The notes under the pieces were generated by a model. That model made no database searches. It worked only from the letters and a program-made list of their open reading frames with translations, and had not been told where the DNA came from. A DNA stretch of 64,000 bases from JAJCZZ01 sp964569085. Its GTDB lineage: Bacteria; Gemmatimonadota; Gemmatimonadetes; Longimicrobiales; Gaopeijiaceae. Both the position numbers and the translations under genes were made by a program. Positions within the stretch are counted from its first letter, which is position 1. The number at the start of each line of letters is the position of its first letter. Shown one piece after another: positions 52,556-61,583 of this stretch. The DNA lies in assembly GCA_964569085.1 (NCBI GenBank), contig CAZMTA010000003.1:62001-126000 (forward strand), in the 5' to 3' direction.

Positions 52556-55216
52556 CTACCGGCCCTCCTTCCACTCCTCCCACGCGTCGGCGTCCAGCGA
52601 GACCAGGTTGGCGAACAGGCGGTAGGCGCCCACCACCCCGGTGGGCCACTGGCGGAAGAAGGAGAGGGCAGCGTAGACGAAGAGCCCGTCGCCCACCTCG
52701 GCCACCAGGAGCGAGCCGCGCCGGGGCGGCTCGCCGGGGTCGTTCATCTCCAGGAGGGGCGTGTAGGCGTCGTCCCACCCGCCCCAGAAGTAGAGCCCCC
52801 GCTCCTGGGACCAGCCGCGGAAGTCCTCGGCGGTGATCCGGTTCGGGGTCGTGAAGACCGGCGCGTCGGGCGCCAGCAGCGTCACGTCGGCGGTCTCGTC
52901 GGAGACCCGGGGCGCCGGCCGGCCCATCTCCATGGGAAAGGGCGCGTACCCGCCCCGGGCGAACTGGTACTGCTGGTACTGGAGCACCACGGTCCCCCCC
53001 TCCCGGGCGAAGTCCAGGATCTGCTCGTTGGCCGCCAGGACGTCGTCCCGGGTCTCGTAGGCCCGCACGCCCATGACCAGGACGTCGAAGCCGTCGAAGT
53101 CCCCGGAGCGGACCGCTTCGGGGCCCAGGAGGGTCACCCGGGCGCCCATCTGCTCCAGCGCCTCGGGGCCGGCGTCCCCGGTGCCCATCACGTAGCCCAC
53201 CCGGAGGCCCTCGGCGACGCGCACCGGGACCACCGTGAGGCGGGTCTCCGCCGGCGTGATCCAGAGCGTGCGCTCAATGTGCTCGTAGTCCACCACGTCC
53301 ACGGTCCGGTCGTGGCGGGTTCCGTCGGCGAGCTCGGCCACGGCGCGGAAGCGGTGGTCCCCAGGCGAGGGCATGGTGGCGGGCTCCACCCGGAAGGCCA
53401 CGCTCCGCTCAGCGCCCTCCTCGTCCAGGCGGAACTCGTGGCGAGCCGGGCTCACGCGCCACCCGTCGGGGGCGTCCAGCCGCACCGTCCCCTCACGGGC
53501 CTCGGGGGCCAGGTTGCGGAGGCCCACGGTGACGGTGGTGGGCTCGTCCCGCTCCCGGGGCCAGGCGAGGGCGTCGGGGCTCACCGCCACCGAGACCGGC
53601 GGGGCGACCAGCACGGGATCGCTGTACTCGCCCAGCGCCTGGTCCACCCCGACGTAGCGCCAGGGCGACCCGGCGGAGAGGACCACTCCGTCCTCGCCCG
53701 AGGGCTCGAAGGAGACGGCGGCCCGCACCGGGGCCGGAGCCCGGGGGAGGCCGCGGAGGGCGGGCTCGTCGGGCCAGCGGTACATCTCCCCGTCCCGGGG
53801 CTCCGCCAGGTAGTAGGGCTGGTCCGGGGCGGCGGCGGCGGGGACGCGCACGGTCCAGGAGATCTCGGCCAGGGCGCCCGGGGGCACCGACCCGTCGCGG
53901 GCCAGCCCCTCGGCCTCCCCGCGCTCCGCGCGCCACCCCTCCGGCACGTCGAGCCCCACGTCCACCGCCCGGAGGGGCCCGTCGGTCCCGTTCCAGAGCT
54001 GGACGGTGAGCCCCACGGCCTGACCCGGGACGACCAGGTCGTCCTCGGCCCGGGCGTCCACCACCACGCCGGCGGCCGCCATCCAGGCCCGGGTGGCGGT
54101 CCCTTCCTTGTCGTCGAGGACGCGGCGGAGCTCGGTGGAGGCGGCGTCGCCGGCGGAGGCGCGGGCTGCCCGGAGGTGCCTGAGCGCGTCGGCGAGGTGG
54201 CGGGCCGTGGGACGGGGGTCCAGGCCGAAGGCGTCCCGGGCGTCGGCGACCGCGGCGCGGTAGGCCCGGAGGTGCGTGGCCACCTGGGACGATGCGCTCC
54301 CGTACATCCCCCCGTCGGCCCCCTCGGCGAGCCCCAGGAGCGTCGTGTCGATCCCTGCGAAGAGGCCCTGGCCGGGCTCGGCGTCCACCCGGGCGTCCAC
54401 GAAGGCGACCCGGGTGTTCCGGGGGCCGGGGGGCTGGGCGGCCCCCATGTCCTGGGAGCGGTGCTGGCTCCGGCTCTCCATGGAGAGCTGGTGGAGGGAG
54501 CGGCCAAGCAGGGGGTCCAGCTCCCCCGTGGGGACATCCAGGTCCGCGCTCTCCGGGCGGAACCACGCCGCCTGGTAGAGCTTGGACGGCGCCCACGCCT
54601 CCACGCCCTCCTCGAGCTGCTCGGGGAAGCGGGTGGGGTCCCCGGCGGCCTCGTACGCGTCCCGGGCGATGATCCCCGCGGCCTGGTGCTGCCCGTGGCC
54701 GTCGGCGGGGGTGCCGCTGAAGACCGACACGATCACGTGGGGCCGGAAGGTCCGCACCACCCAGACGGCGTTGCGGAGCAGCTCCTCGCGCGGCCAGAGC
54801 CGCAGCGCCTCCTCGGCGGTCTTGGAGTATCCGAAGTCGAAGGCCCGGGTGAAGAACTGGCGACCCCCGTCCCGCTCCCGGGCCGCCTCGAGCTCACCCG
54901 TGCGGATGATGCCCAGCCCCTCCCAGAGCTCCGGGCCGATGAGGTTCTGCCCGCCGTCGCCCCGGGTCAGGGAGAGGTACGCCGTGCGCGCGCCGGCACC
55001 CCGGCCCAGCGCGGTCAGCAGGCTGGTGTCCTCGTCGTCGGGGTGGGCCCCGATCATGAGGACCCGCTTCACTCCGTCGAGCTGCCGGAGGAGGAGGCCG
55101 GTGGAGACGGCGCCGGGGCCGTCCAGGGCCTGGGCCGACGCGGAGGCGGGGCCCAGGAGGAGGGCGGCGGCCAGGAGCAGGGCCGGGCTCGCCGCGCGGG
55201 AGAGGGTGGGGATCAT
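52556..55216 (-). CDS. Large exported PIG-L family deacetylase with C-terminal GATase-like domain
   Basis: 886 residues. A signal peptide (about 1-29) is followed by a PIG-L/LmbE domain: VLMIGAHPDDEDTS (zinc and catalytic Asp), RGDGGQNLIG, and HGQHQAAG with the third zinc histidine. The family removes N-acetyl groups from GlcNAc-type sugars. Two Ig-like/NEW3-type beta domains (about 400-640) and a class I glutamine-amidotransferase-like fold (about 680-860; LLGPEAVRSGDFDGFDVLVM, REGGTVVLQYQQYQF) follow. The last lacks an obvious catalytic Cys. It probably acts on extracellular glycans or glycoconjugates. ATG 55216 is the start. It lies 88 bases downstream of the nucleoside ABC operon. Confidence 0.83.
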   Translation of the reverse strand: MIPTLSRAASPALLLAAALLLGPASASAQALDGPGAVSTGLLLRQLDGVKRVLMIGAHPDDEDTSLLTALGRGAGARTAYLSLTRGDGGQNLIGPELWEGLGIIRTGELEAARERDGGRQFFTRAFDFGYSKTAEEALRLWPREELLRNAVWVVRTFRPHVIVSVFSGTPADGHGQHQAAGIIARDAYEAAGDPTRFPEQLEEGVEAWAPSKLYQAAWFRPESADLDVPTGELDPLLGRSLHQLSMESRSQHRSQDMGAAQPPGPRNTRVAFVDARVDAEPGQGLFAGIDTTLLGLAEGADGGMYGSASSQVATHLRAYRAAVADARDAFGLDPRPTARHLADALRHLRAARASAGDAASTELRRVLDDKEGTATRAWMAAAGVVVDARAEDDLVVPGQAVGLTVQLWNGTDGPLRAVDVGLDVPEGWRAERGEAEGLARDGSVPPGALAEISWTVRVPAAAAPDQPYYLAEPRDGEMYRWPDEPALRGLPRAPAPVRAAVSFEPSGEDGVVLSAGSPWRYVGVDQALGEYSDPVLVAPPVSVAVSPDALAWPRERDEPTTVTVGLRNLAPEAREGTVRLDAPDGWRVSPARHEFRLDEEGAERSVAFRVEPATMPSPGDHRFRAVAELADGTRHDRTVDVVDYEHIERTLWITPAETRLTVVPVRVAEGLRVGYVMGTGDAGPEALEQMGARVTLLGPEAVRSGDFDGFDVLVMGVRAYETRDDVLAANEQILDFAREGGTVVLQYQQYQFARGGYAPFPMEMGRPAPRVSDETADVTLLAPDAPVFTTPNRITAEDFRGWSQERGLYFWGGWDDAYTPLLEMNDPGEPPRRGSLLVAEVGDGLFVYAALSFFRQWPTGVVGAYRLFANLVSLDADAWEEWKEGR

Positions 55217-55304
55217 GCGGTCGGTGTCCTCGTCGGGGGTTCGGCCCTGGCGTACACGGGGAGTCTGCGGAGGCTCCACGCCGTCCGCCAGCGGCCCGGG
55301 CCCG

Positions 55305-56231
55305 TCAGTCGTGGCGCGGCCAGGGCAGCGCCAGCGCCGCCGGCGCCCGCACCCGCCCCACCCACCCCGCCAGCGCGGCGAGGGTGAGGAGGTACGGGAA
55401 GGCGAGGAAGAGCTGGTACGGCAGGTCCAGCCCCAGCGTCTGGAGGAAGAACTGGAGCGCGGAGGCGGCCCCGAAGAAGAGGGCCGCGGCCAGAACCAGA
55501 ACGGGATTCCATCTCCCCAGCACCACCACCGCGATGGCGATGAAGCCCCGTCCCGCCGACATGTTCTCGGCGAAGGTGCCGGCGTGGGCCAGCGCCAGGT
55601 GCGCCCCGGCCACCCCCGCCATGGCGCCGCCGAAGAGGGTGGCCCAGAAGCGGGTCCAGCGGACCCGGATCCCCGCGGCCTGGGCGGCGTCGGGCTCCTC
55701 GCCGACGGCCCGGAGCTCGAGCCCCCGGCCGGTGCGGAAGAGGAACCACCAGAGGAGGGGAGCCAGGAGGTAGGCGAAGTACGCGGTGGGCGCCTGGGCG
55801 AAGAGGGCCGGGCCCACCAGGGGCAGATCGGCCAGGAGCGGGATCCGCACCGGCGCCAGCGTGGGGAGGGAGAGCGCGGTGCCCGTGGCCCCGAAGCGCG
55901 CCTGGTAGACGGCTCCGGTGAAGCCCAGGCCGCCCAGGGTGACGGCGGTCCCGGTGATGATCTGGTCGGCGTTGAGCCCCACGGCGAAGACCGCGAAGAC
56001 CGCCGCCACCAGGAGGCCCGCCGCGGCGCCGGCGGCCACGCCCGGCCCCGCCGATCCGAAGGCCAGCGCGCCCAGGGCCCCACCCAGCGCGCCGGCGATG
56101 AGCGAGCCCTCGAGCCCGATGTTGATGACCCCGCTCCGCTCGGTGACGGTCTCCCCCATGGCGGCGAGCCCCAGGGGCACGCCCAGGCGGACCGAGGCCT
56201 CCAGGAAGGCCGCCAGCGCCAGCGTCTCCAT
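55305..56231 (-). CDS. BMP-type ABC transporter permease 2
   Basis: A 308-residue polytopic protein (8-9 helices) of the branched-chain/nucleoside permease superfamily (BPD_transp_2). Signatures are TERSGVINIGLEGSLIAGAL near the start and GRGFIAIAVVVLGRWNPVLV. This form with a short N-terminus is the second permease of basic-membrane-protein importers for nucleosides. ATG 56231 overlaps the stop of permease 1 (ATGA), so the two are coupled and probably form a heterodimer. It completes the binding protein - ATPase - permease - permease set transcribed leftward from 59902. Confidence 0.87.
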   Translation of the reverse strand: METLALAAFLEASVRLGVPLGLAAMGETVTERSGVINIGLEGSLIAGALGGALGALAFGSAGPGVAAGAAAGLLVAAVFAVFAVGLNADQIITGTAVTLGGLGFTGAVYQARFGATGTALSLPTLAPVRIPLLADLPLVGPALFAQAPTAYFAYLLAPLLWWFLFRTGRGLELRAVGEEPDAAQAAGIRVRWTRFWATLFGGAMAGVAGAHLALAHAGTFAENMSAGRGFIAIAVVVLGRWNPVLVLAAALFFGAASALQFFLQTLGLDLPYQLFLAFPYLLTLAALAGWVGRVRAPAALALPWPRHD

Positions 56232-57343
56232 CAGCCGACCGCCCCGGCGGGGGTCCCGGCCTCGGGCGAGGGCTCCCCGGGCCCGGCCCCCGGGTCCGCC
56301 CCGCCCCCCCGGAGGCTCGGAAGGCGGCGGCGCACCTGGTCGACGGCCAGCACCGAGAGGATGACCATGGCCTCCACCGCGCTCACCCAGACCGCCGGGA
56401 TGCCCGCTTCCCGCTGCATGGCCCCGGCCCCGGCCTGGAGGGCGCCGAAGAAGAGCCCGGTGAGAACGACCCCCAGGGGGTTGAGGCCGGCCAGGAGCGC
56501 CACGGCGATGGCCGTGTAGCCCCATCCCGGCGAGAGGTTCTCGTAGAGCGCCCAGGTCACCCCGGCGATCTCCACCCCGCCGGCCAGACCGGCCACGGCC
56601 CCGGAGAGGAGGAAGACCGCCGCCACCACCCGGCGCACCCGGATCCGACCCGCCACACGGGCGGCCGCGGGTGCGGCGCCGGTGGCCCGCACCGAGAAGC
56701 CCGCCCGGGTCCGGGCGAGGACGATCCAGGCGACGACCGCCAGCCCCACGGCCACCGCGAAGCCCAGGTGGAGCCGCGTTCCCGGCACGAGGACGGGGAG
56801 GCGGGCCGCCTCCGCCACCGGGTCGGTCTGGGGAAAGACCCCCCGGCTCTCCTGGAGGGGGCCGTGGACGACCCAGGCGGCCAGGTGGAGCCCCACGAAG
56901 TTCATGAGGATCGTGGTGATGACCTCGCCCACGCCCAGGCGGAGCTTCATGAGGGCGGGCACCGCCGCCCAGAGCGCCCCGGCGGCCAGCGAGGCGCCGA
57001 GCACGGCCGGGGCCAGGATCCAGGCGGGGAGCCCGGCGCCCGCGAGCCCGACCCACGCCGCGGCGATGGCCCCGGCGTAGAGCTGGCCCTCGGCGCCGAT
57101 GTTCCAGACGCCGGCCCGGAAGGCCACGGCCACCGCCAGCCCGGTGAGGATCAGGGGGACGGAGCGGACCAGGGTGATGGACAGGAAGGCGTCGGGGCTC
57201 CCCACGGCGCCGGCCACCAGGGCCCCGAGCGCCCGGGCCGGGTCGTACCCGCCCAGGAGGAGGGTCCCCGCGGCCAGGAGGGCCGTGAGGAGGAGCGCCA
57301 GCCCCGCCACCACCACCGGGGCGCCCCGGACCCGCTCACCCAT
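56231..57343 (-). CDS. BMP-type ABC transporter permease 1
   Basis: 370 residues with about 9 helices. The first helix is followed by ALVAGAVGSPDAFLSITLVR, the permease pattern AFRAGVWNIGAEGQLYAGAI and WGYTAIAVALLAGLNPLGVV. The N-terminus and the extracytoplasmic loop are longer than in permease 2, as usual in nucleoside (Nup/RnsBACD-like) importers. Its first bases overlap the end of the ATPase gene by 8, and its stop overlaps the permease 2 start. ATG 57343. The C-terminal 25 residues are Gly/Pro-rich. Confidence 0.87.
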   Translation of the reverse strand: MGERVRGAPVVVAGLALLLTALLAAGTLLLGGYDPARALGALVAGAVGSPDAFLSITLVRSVPLILTGLAVAVAFRAGVWNIGAEGQLYAGAIAAAWVGLAGAGLPAWILAPAVLGASLAAGALWAAVPALMKLRLGVGEVITTILMNFVGLHLAAWVVHGPLQESRGVFPQTDPVAEAARLPVLVPGTRLHLGFAVAVGLAVVAWIVLARTRAGFSVRATGAAPAAARVAGRIRVRRVVAAVFLLSGAVAGLAGGVEIAGVTWALYENLSPGWGYTAIAVALLAGLNPLGVVLTGLFFGALQAGAGAMQREAGIPAVWVSAVEAMVILSVLAVDQVRRRLPSLRGGGADPGAGPGEPSPEAGTPAGAVG

Positions 57344-58856
57344 GGGAGCCCTCCCGGGCGCCGCCCGAGAGCATGAGGCGGCCCACCCCCTCCCGGTCCC
57401 GCTGGGCCTCCGGGACGGGGACGAGCCGACCCCGGACCAGCACCACCACCCGGTCGGCCAGCGCCAGCACCTCGTCCAGGTCCGTGGAGAGGAGGACCAC
57501 CCCGGGCGCGTCGGGCCGCTCGGCCAGGCGCCGGAGCTCCTCGTGGACGAAGGCGGCGGCCTTCACGTCGAGCCCCCGGGTGGGGTTCTCGGCCACCAGG
57601 AGGTCCCCGGCCACCTCCAGCTCCCGGGCCACGACCAGGCGCTGCTGGTTGCCCCCGGAGAGGGCAGAGGCGCGGGTGCGGGCGGAGGGGGCCCGCACGT
57701 CGAAGCGCTCCATGAGCGTCGCGGCGCGCGCCCGGAGGTCGTCCCAGCGCAGGAAGGGGCCCCGGCGGAAGGACGGGCGGCGGGCCAGGGTGAGCGCCAC
57801 GTTCTCGGCCAGGTCGAAGCGGCCCACCAGCCCCTCCCTGGTCCGGTCCTCGGGGACGAAGGCCACCTCGGCGGGAAGGCGGGCCTCCCCGGCGTGGGGT
57901 GCGGCGCGCCCCGCCAGCACCCGGGCCAGCGCCCGCTGTCCGTTCCCCTCCACCCCGGCCACCCCCAGGACCTCGCCGCGCCGGACCTCCAGGTCCACCG
58001 CGTCCAGCGCCCGTTCCCCCCGGTCTCCCCGCAGGGAGACGCCCCGCAGCTCCGCCACCCCCGGTCCCGGCTCGCGCCGGGGGCCGCCGCGGGAGGCGGG
58101 GCCGGCTCCCAGCGCGACGGGGTCCACCACGCCCTCGCCCACCATGGCCCGCACCAGCTCCGGGGCGGTGACGTCCGCCCTGTCGGCGCGCAGCACGGTG
58201 CGCCCCCGACGCAGCACGGTCACCCGGTCCGCCACCGCCAGGATCTCGTCGAGCTTGTGGGCCACGAGGACCACCGCCCGCCCCTCGGCGGCCAGCTCGC
58301 GGAGGAGGTCGAAGAGGCGCCCCACCTCGTCCGGCGTCAGGACCGCCGTGGGCTCGTCCAGGACGAGGATGCGGGGGCGGCGTAGGAGGGCCTTCAGGAT
58401 CTCCACGCGCTGCCGCACCCCCACGCCCAGCGTCTCCACCCGGGCGTCCAGGGGCACCTGGAGGCCGGTGCGCCCGGCCAGCTCGGCGGCCTCCGTCCGG
58501 ACCGCCGTGGTGGACCGGCCGAGCCCGGCGGGACCCGCCCGGCGCCCCAGCGCCAGGTTCTCCAGGACGGTGAGGGTGGGCACCAGGGCGAAGTGCTGGT
58601 GGACCAGCCCCACGCCGGCGGCCCACGCGTCCCGGGGGGTCCTGAACGAGCGGGGCTCCCCCCCGACCACCACCTCGCCGGCGTCGGGAACCAGGAGGCC
58701 CCCCAGGACGTTGAGGAGGGTGGTCTTTCCGGCGCCGTTCTCGCCCAGGAGCCCGTGGATCTCGCCGGCCCGGGCCTCCAGGTCGGCGCCGGCCAGCGCG
58801 CGCACCGGACCGAACCGCCGCTCGATCCCCGTGAGGCGGACCGGGGCCGGGGTCAC
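57336..58856 (-). CDS. BMP-type ABC transporter ATPase with two nucleotide-binding domains
   Basis: 506 residues carrying two ABC domains in one chain. The first has Walker A GLLGENGAGKTTLL, a signature region LGVGVRQRVEILKALL and Walker B RILVLDEPTAVLTP. The second has GVEGNGQRALAR, where Walker A lacks the Lys, the signature ALSGGNQQRLVVA and VAENPTRGLDV. This tandem layout with a degenerate second Walker A is normal for sugar and nucleoside importers of the RbsA/NupO type. It drives uptake by ATP hydrolysis. GTG 58856 overlaps the stop of the binding-protein gene (GTGA). Confidence 0.88.
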   Translation of the reverse strand: MTPAPVRLTGIERRFGPVRALAGADLEARAGEIHGLLGENGAGKTTLLNVLGGLLVPDAGEVVVGGEPRSFRTPRDAWAAGVGLVHQHFALVPTLTVLENLALGRRAGPAGLGRSTTAVRTEAAELAGRTGLQVPLDARVETLGVGVRQRVEILKALLRRPRILVLDEPTAVLTPDEVGRLFDLLRELAAEGRAVVLVAHKLDEILAVADRVTVLRRGRTVLRADRADVTAPELVRAMVGEGVVDPVALGAGPASRGGPRREPGPGVAELRGVSLRGDRGERALDAVDLEVRRGEVLGVAGVEGNGQRALARVLAGRAAPHAGEARLPAEVAFVPEDRTREGLVGRFDLAENVALTLARRPSFRRGPFLRWDDLRARAATLMERFDVRAPSARTRASALSGGNQQRLVVARELEVAGDLLVAENPTRGLDVKAAAFVHEELRRLAERPDAPGVVLLSTDLDEVLALADRVVVLVRGRLVPVPEAQRDREGVGRLMLSGGAREGSHG

Positions 58857-59902
58857 GGCGTGCCCGACTCCCCGTCCACGAAGGGGATGCGGGGGACGTC
58901 CAGCTCGCCGGCCCGGATGGCGGCGCGGGCGTCCCGGACGCGCTGGAGCAGCTCCGCGGGAATGCGGCCCTCCACCGCCGGGTTGGGCACGAAGTCCACC
59001 ACCCCCTCCTCGGCGCCGACGTAGATCGGCGCGCTGCCCAGCGTCCCGTCCAACCAGCTCCGGGCCGTCTCCAGGAAGGCCTCGGGAATGCGGATGACCG
59101 CGCTCCCCAGCGTCACCTCCGGCGCGATGTCGTTCTGGTCCCGGTTCATCCCCATGATCCAGGTGGAGTCCCCGGTGGCCACGGCCTCGCGCACGGCCTG
59201 GAACGCGCCGAAGGAGGCCGCGTCGGTGTTGTGGATGAGGATGTCGGCCCCACGGCGGATCTGGGCCACGGCCGCTTCCTTGGCGGCGGCCACGTCGTCC
59301 CAGCTCCCGATCCAGGTCTCCAGGACCGTCACCCCCGGGTTCACGGCCCGCGCCCCCGCCTCGAAGGCGCGGAAGGTGCCCTCGGCGGGGGGGATCGCCA
59401 CGCCGCCCACCATGCCCACGGTGTCCGAGCGGGTGAGGCCGCCGGCGACCATGCCGGCCAGGTAGCTCCCCTCCTCGAGCTGGAAGACCAGGGGGACGAC
59501 GTTCTCGGCCACCCGACCGCCCCCGCTCACCACGATGGTCATGTCCGGGAAGAGGCCCCCGGCGCGCACGGCGGCGTCCTGGTACTCGAAGCCGTGGGCG
59601 AAGACCAGGTCGTAGCCCGAGGCCGCGTACGAGCGGAAGGCCTCGTCGAACTCGGCGGGAGTGCGGGTCTGCTGGTGGCTGACCCGGGCGCCCAGGGAAT
59701 CCTCCACCATCAGCAGCCCCTCGTAGGCCCCGGCGTACCACCCCGCGTCCGAGACGGGCCCGGAGGTCAGGAGGGCCGCCCGGAGGGCCGGCTCGGCCCC
59801 CGGGACCTCGGAGGCCGGGTCGTCGGAGGGCGCCTCCCCCCCGCAGGCGACGGCCAGGAGCAGGGCCGGTAAGGGGGCGAGCAACGCGGGGAACCTGGGC
59901 AC
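58853..59902 (-). CDS. BMP-family nucleoside-binding lipoprotein
   Basis: 349 residues. The signal peptide ends ALLLAVACGGEA with the lipobox cysteine near residue 21. The mature part shows the BMP/PnrA fold: AALLTSGPVSDAGWYAGAYE, YDLVFAHGFEYQDAAV, GSYLAGMVAGGLTRS, VGMVGGVAIPP and ADILIHNTDAASFGAFQAV. PnrA-type proteins bind purine nucleosides, so nucleosides are the likely ligands here. GTG 59902 has GGGAG 6 bases upstream. It is the first gene of the import operon and divergent from the NSS transporter, with a 198-base gap. Confidence 0.87.
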   Translation of the reverse strand: MPRFPALLAPLPALLLAVACGGEAPSDDPASEVPGAEPALRAALLTSGPVSDAGWYAGAYEGLLMVEDSLGARVSHQQTRTPAEFDEAFRSYAASGYDLVFAHGFEYQDAAVRAGGLFPDMTIVVSGGGRVAENVVPLVFQLEEGSYLAGMVAGGLTRSDTVGMVGGVAIPPAEGTFRAFEAGARAVNPGVTVLETWIGSWDDVAAAKEAAVAQIRRGADILIHNTDAASFGAFQAVREAVATGDSTWIMGMNRDQNDIAPEVTLGSAVIRIPEAFLETARSWLDGTLGSAPIYVGAEEGVVDFVPNPAVEGRIPAELLQRVRDARAAIRAGELDVPRIPFVDGESGTP

Positions 59903-60000
59903 GTACGTCTCCCGGGACGGAGGGGGCAGGAACCGGGCGGGGCCGGGGTGCCACAGTACCGTCGTCCTCCCTCGGAGTGCCAGAACGTCCAGACGACGGC

Positions 60001-60029
60001 TTGATTTTCGACCCTTCTTCGGGCATATG
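60001..60029 (+). promoter_or_regulatory. Candidate sigma-70 promoter of the NSS transporter
   Basis: TTGATT (60001-60006) and CATATG (60024-60029) are separated by 17 bases. The -35 matches four of six bases and the -10 three of six. Transcription would start near 60036, 65 bases before ATG 60101. It lies in the 198-base divergent gap, an AT-richer stretch than its surroundings. Confidence 0.45.
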
Positions 60030-60100
60030 GAGTGTCCCATGGGTCCTCCCGGACCCGACCCCCGCGAGCCTCCCCACCCCTTCCCTTCGACGGTGACCCC

Positions 60101-61471
60101 ATGGCGATGCAATCCACCCCCGACCGCGGACACTGGAGCGGCAAGCTCGGCTTCGTGCTGGCCGCGGCCGGCTCGGCCATCGGGCTGGGCAACATCTGGC
60201 GCTTCCCCTACATGGCGGGCGAGGGGGGCGGGGGCGCGTTCGTCTTCATCTACCTCGTGTGCGTCCTCCTCATCGGCGTGCCGGTGCTCTTCGCCGAGCT
60301 GTCCATCGGGCGCGCCACGAGCCGGAACCCGGTAGGAGCGTTCAAGAAGCTCGCGCCCGAGTCGGCCTGGCCCCTCCTGGGCGGCCTGGGCGTGCTCACC
60401 GGCTTCGCGATCCTCGCCTTCTACGGGGTCATCGCGGGGTGGACGCTGGGCTACACCTGGATGGCGCTGACCGGGACCTTCGGGCCGGGGGTCGACGCCG
60501 CGGCCAGCAACGAGATCTTCGGTGCCTACATCGGCAACGTGACCTATTCCGTCGGTCTCACCGCCGTCTTCCTCCTCATCACGGCGCTGGTGGTCCGGGG
60601 CGGGATCTCGGGCGGGATCGAGAAGGCCGCCAAGGTCCTCATGCCGGTCCTCCTCGGCGTCCTCGTCCTCCTCCTCTTCCGGGCCCTCACCCTGCCGGGG
60701 GCGGCCGGGGGCCTGGAGTACCTGCTCCGTCCGGACCTCTCGGAGGTGACGCCGGGCGTCGTCGTGCTGGCCCTGGGACAGGCGCTCTTCTCGATGTCGC
60801 TGGGCATGGGCGCCATGATCACCTACGGCTCGTACTTCCCCGAGGACGAGTCCCTCCCCTTCGCGGGGACGGCGGTGGCGCTCTCCGACATGGCCATCGC
60901 CCTCCTGGCCGGCCTCGTCATCTTCCCGGCGCTCTTCAGCGCGGGGATGGATCCCTCCGGCGGCCCGGGCCTGGTCTTCGTGGTGCTCCCGACGGTCTTC
61001 GCCCAGATGCCGCTGGGCAGCCTCTTCGCCACCCTCTTCTTCGCCAGCCTCGCCATCGCGGCGCTGACCTCCACCATCTCTCTCATGGAGGTCGTGGTGG
61101 CCTACCTGGTGGACGATCGCGGGTGGGCGCGCCAGAAGGCGGCCTGGTCGGTGGCGGCGGCCTGCTTCGTCCTGGCCGTGCCCTCGGCGCTCTCCCAGGG
61201 CGGCCACCCCTTCTTCTCCGACTTCCTGGGGTCCACCTGGCTGGACATCCAGAACATCATCTGGGGCAACTACGGGCTCAGCATCGGCGCCATCCTCATC
61301 TGCCTCTTCGTGGGCTTCCGCTGGGGCACCGACAAGATGCTCGACCATGTGGAGCAGGGCGGGATGCCGCTCCCGGGCCGGGGCGCCTTCGGCTTCATGG
61401 TGAAGTTCGTCTGCCCCGTCGCCATCGCCGTGGTGCTGGGCTTCATCATCGTGACGGGGCAGTACTTCTAG
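60101..61471 (+). CDS. Neurotransmitter:sodium symporter (NSS/SNF) family transporter
   Basis: 456 residues and 11-12 membrane helices. The first helix SGKLGFVLAAAGSAIGLGNI followed by WRFPYMAGEGGGGAF is the hallmark of the LeuT/SNF family, with the sodium and amino-acid site in GSAIGLGNIWRFP. SMSLGMGAMITYGSYF contains the unwound helix 6 and its substrate contacts. Such proteins import amino acids or other small amines with sodium. ATG 60101 is used; no good ribosome site is seen (a further ATG lies two codons on). It is divergent from the nucleoside importer operon and convergent with the propeller gene. Confidence 0.88.
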   Translation: MAMQSTPDRGHWSGKLGFVLAAAGSAIGLGNIWRFPYMAGEGGGGAFVFIYLVCVLLIGVPVLFAELSIGRATSRNPVGAFKKLAPESAWPLLGGLGVLTGFAILAFYGVIAGWTLGYTWMALTGTFGPGVDAAASNEIFGAYIGNVTYSVGLTAVFLLITALVVRGGISGGIEKAAKVLMPVLLGVLVLLLFRALTLPGAAGGLEYLLRPDLSEVTPGVVVLALGQALFSMSLGMGAMITYGSYFPEDESLPFAGTAVALSDMAIALLAGLVIFPALFSAGMDPSGGPGLVFVVLPTVFAQMPLGSLFATLFFASLAIAALTSTISLMEVVVAYLVDDRGWARQKAAWSVAAACFVLAVPSALSQGGHPFFSDFLGSTWLDIQNIIWGNYGLSIGAILICLFVGFRWGTDKMLDHVEQGGMPLPGRGAFGFMVKFVCPVAIAVVLGFIIVTGQYF

Positions 61472-61583
61472 GGAAGGGGGAGACGCGGCTCCCGACGGGG
61501 GTCCCCCCCACCGGGAACCTGCCCCGAGCCCCGGGGCGGCGGAATGGCCGGATCGGCCACCGTCGCTCCGGGGCTCGCGTCGT

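Noticed and set aside
51541..52778. Two long minus-strand frames over the 33-base repeats
   Set aside because: The repeat length is a multiple of three, so every frame stays open. Only the plus-strand frame has a sensible start, head and tail.
53279..55387. 702-codon frame on the plus strand opposite the PIG-L deacetylase
   Set aside because: Shadow of the real gene with skewed composition and no recognisable motif or ribosome site.
57336..58856. Degenerate Walker A in the second ABC domain as a sign of a broken gene
   Set aside because: This is usual for tandem-domain ATPases of sugar and nucleoside importers.
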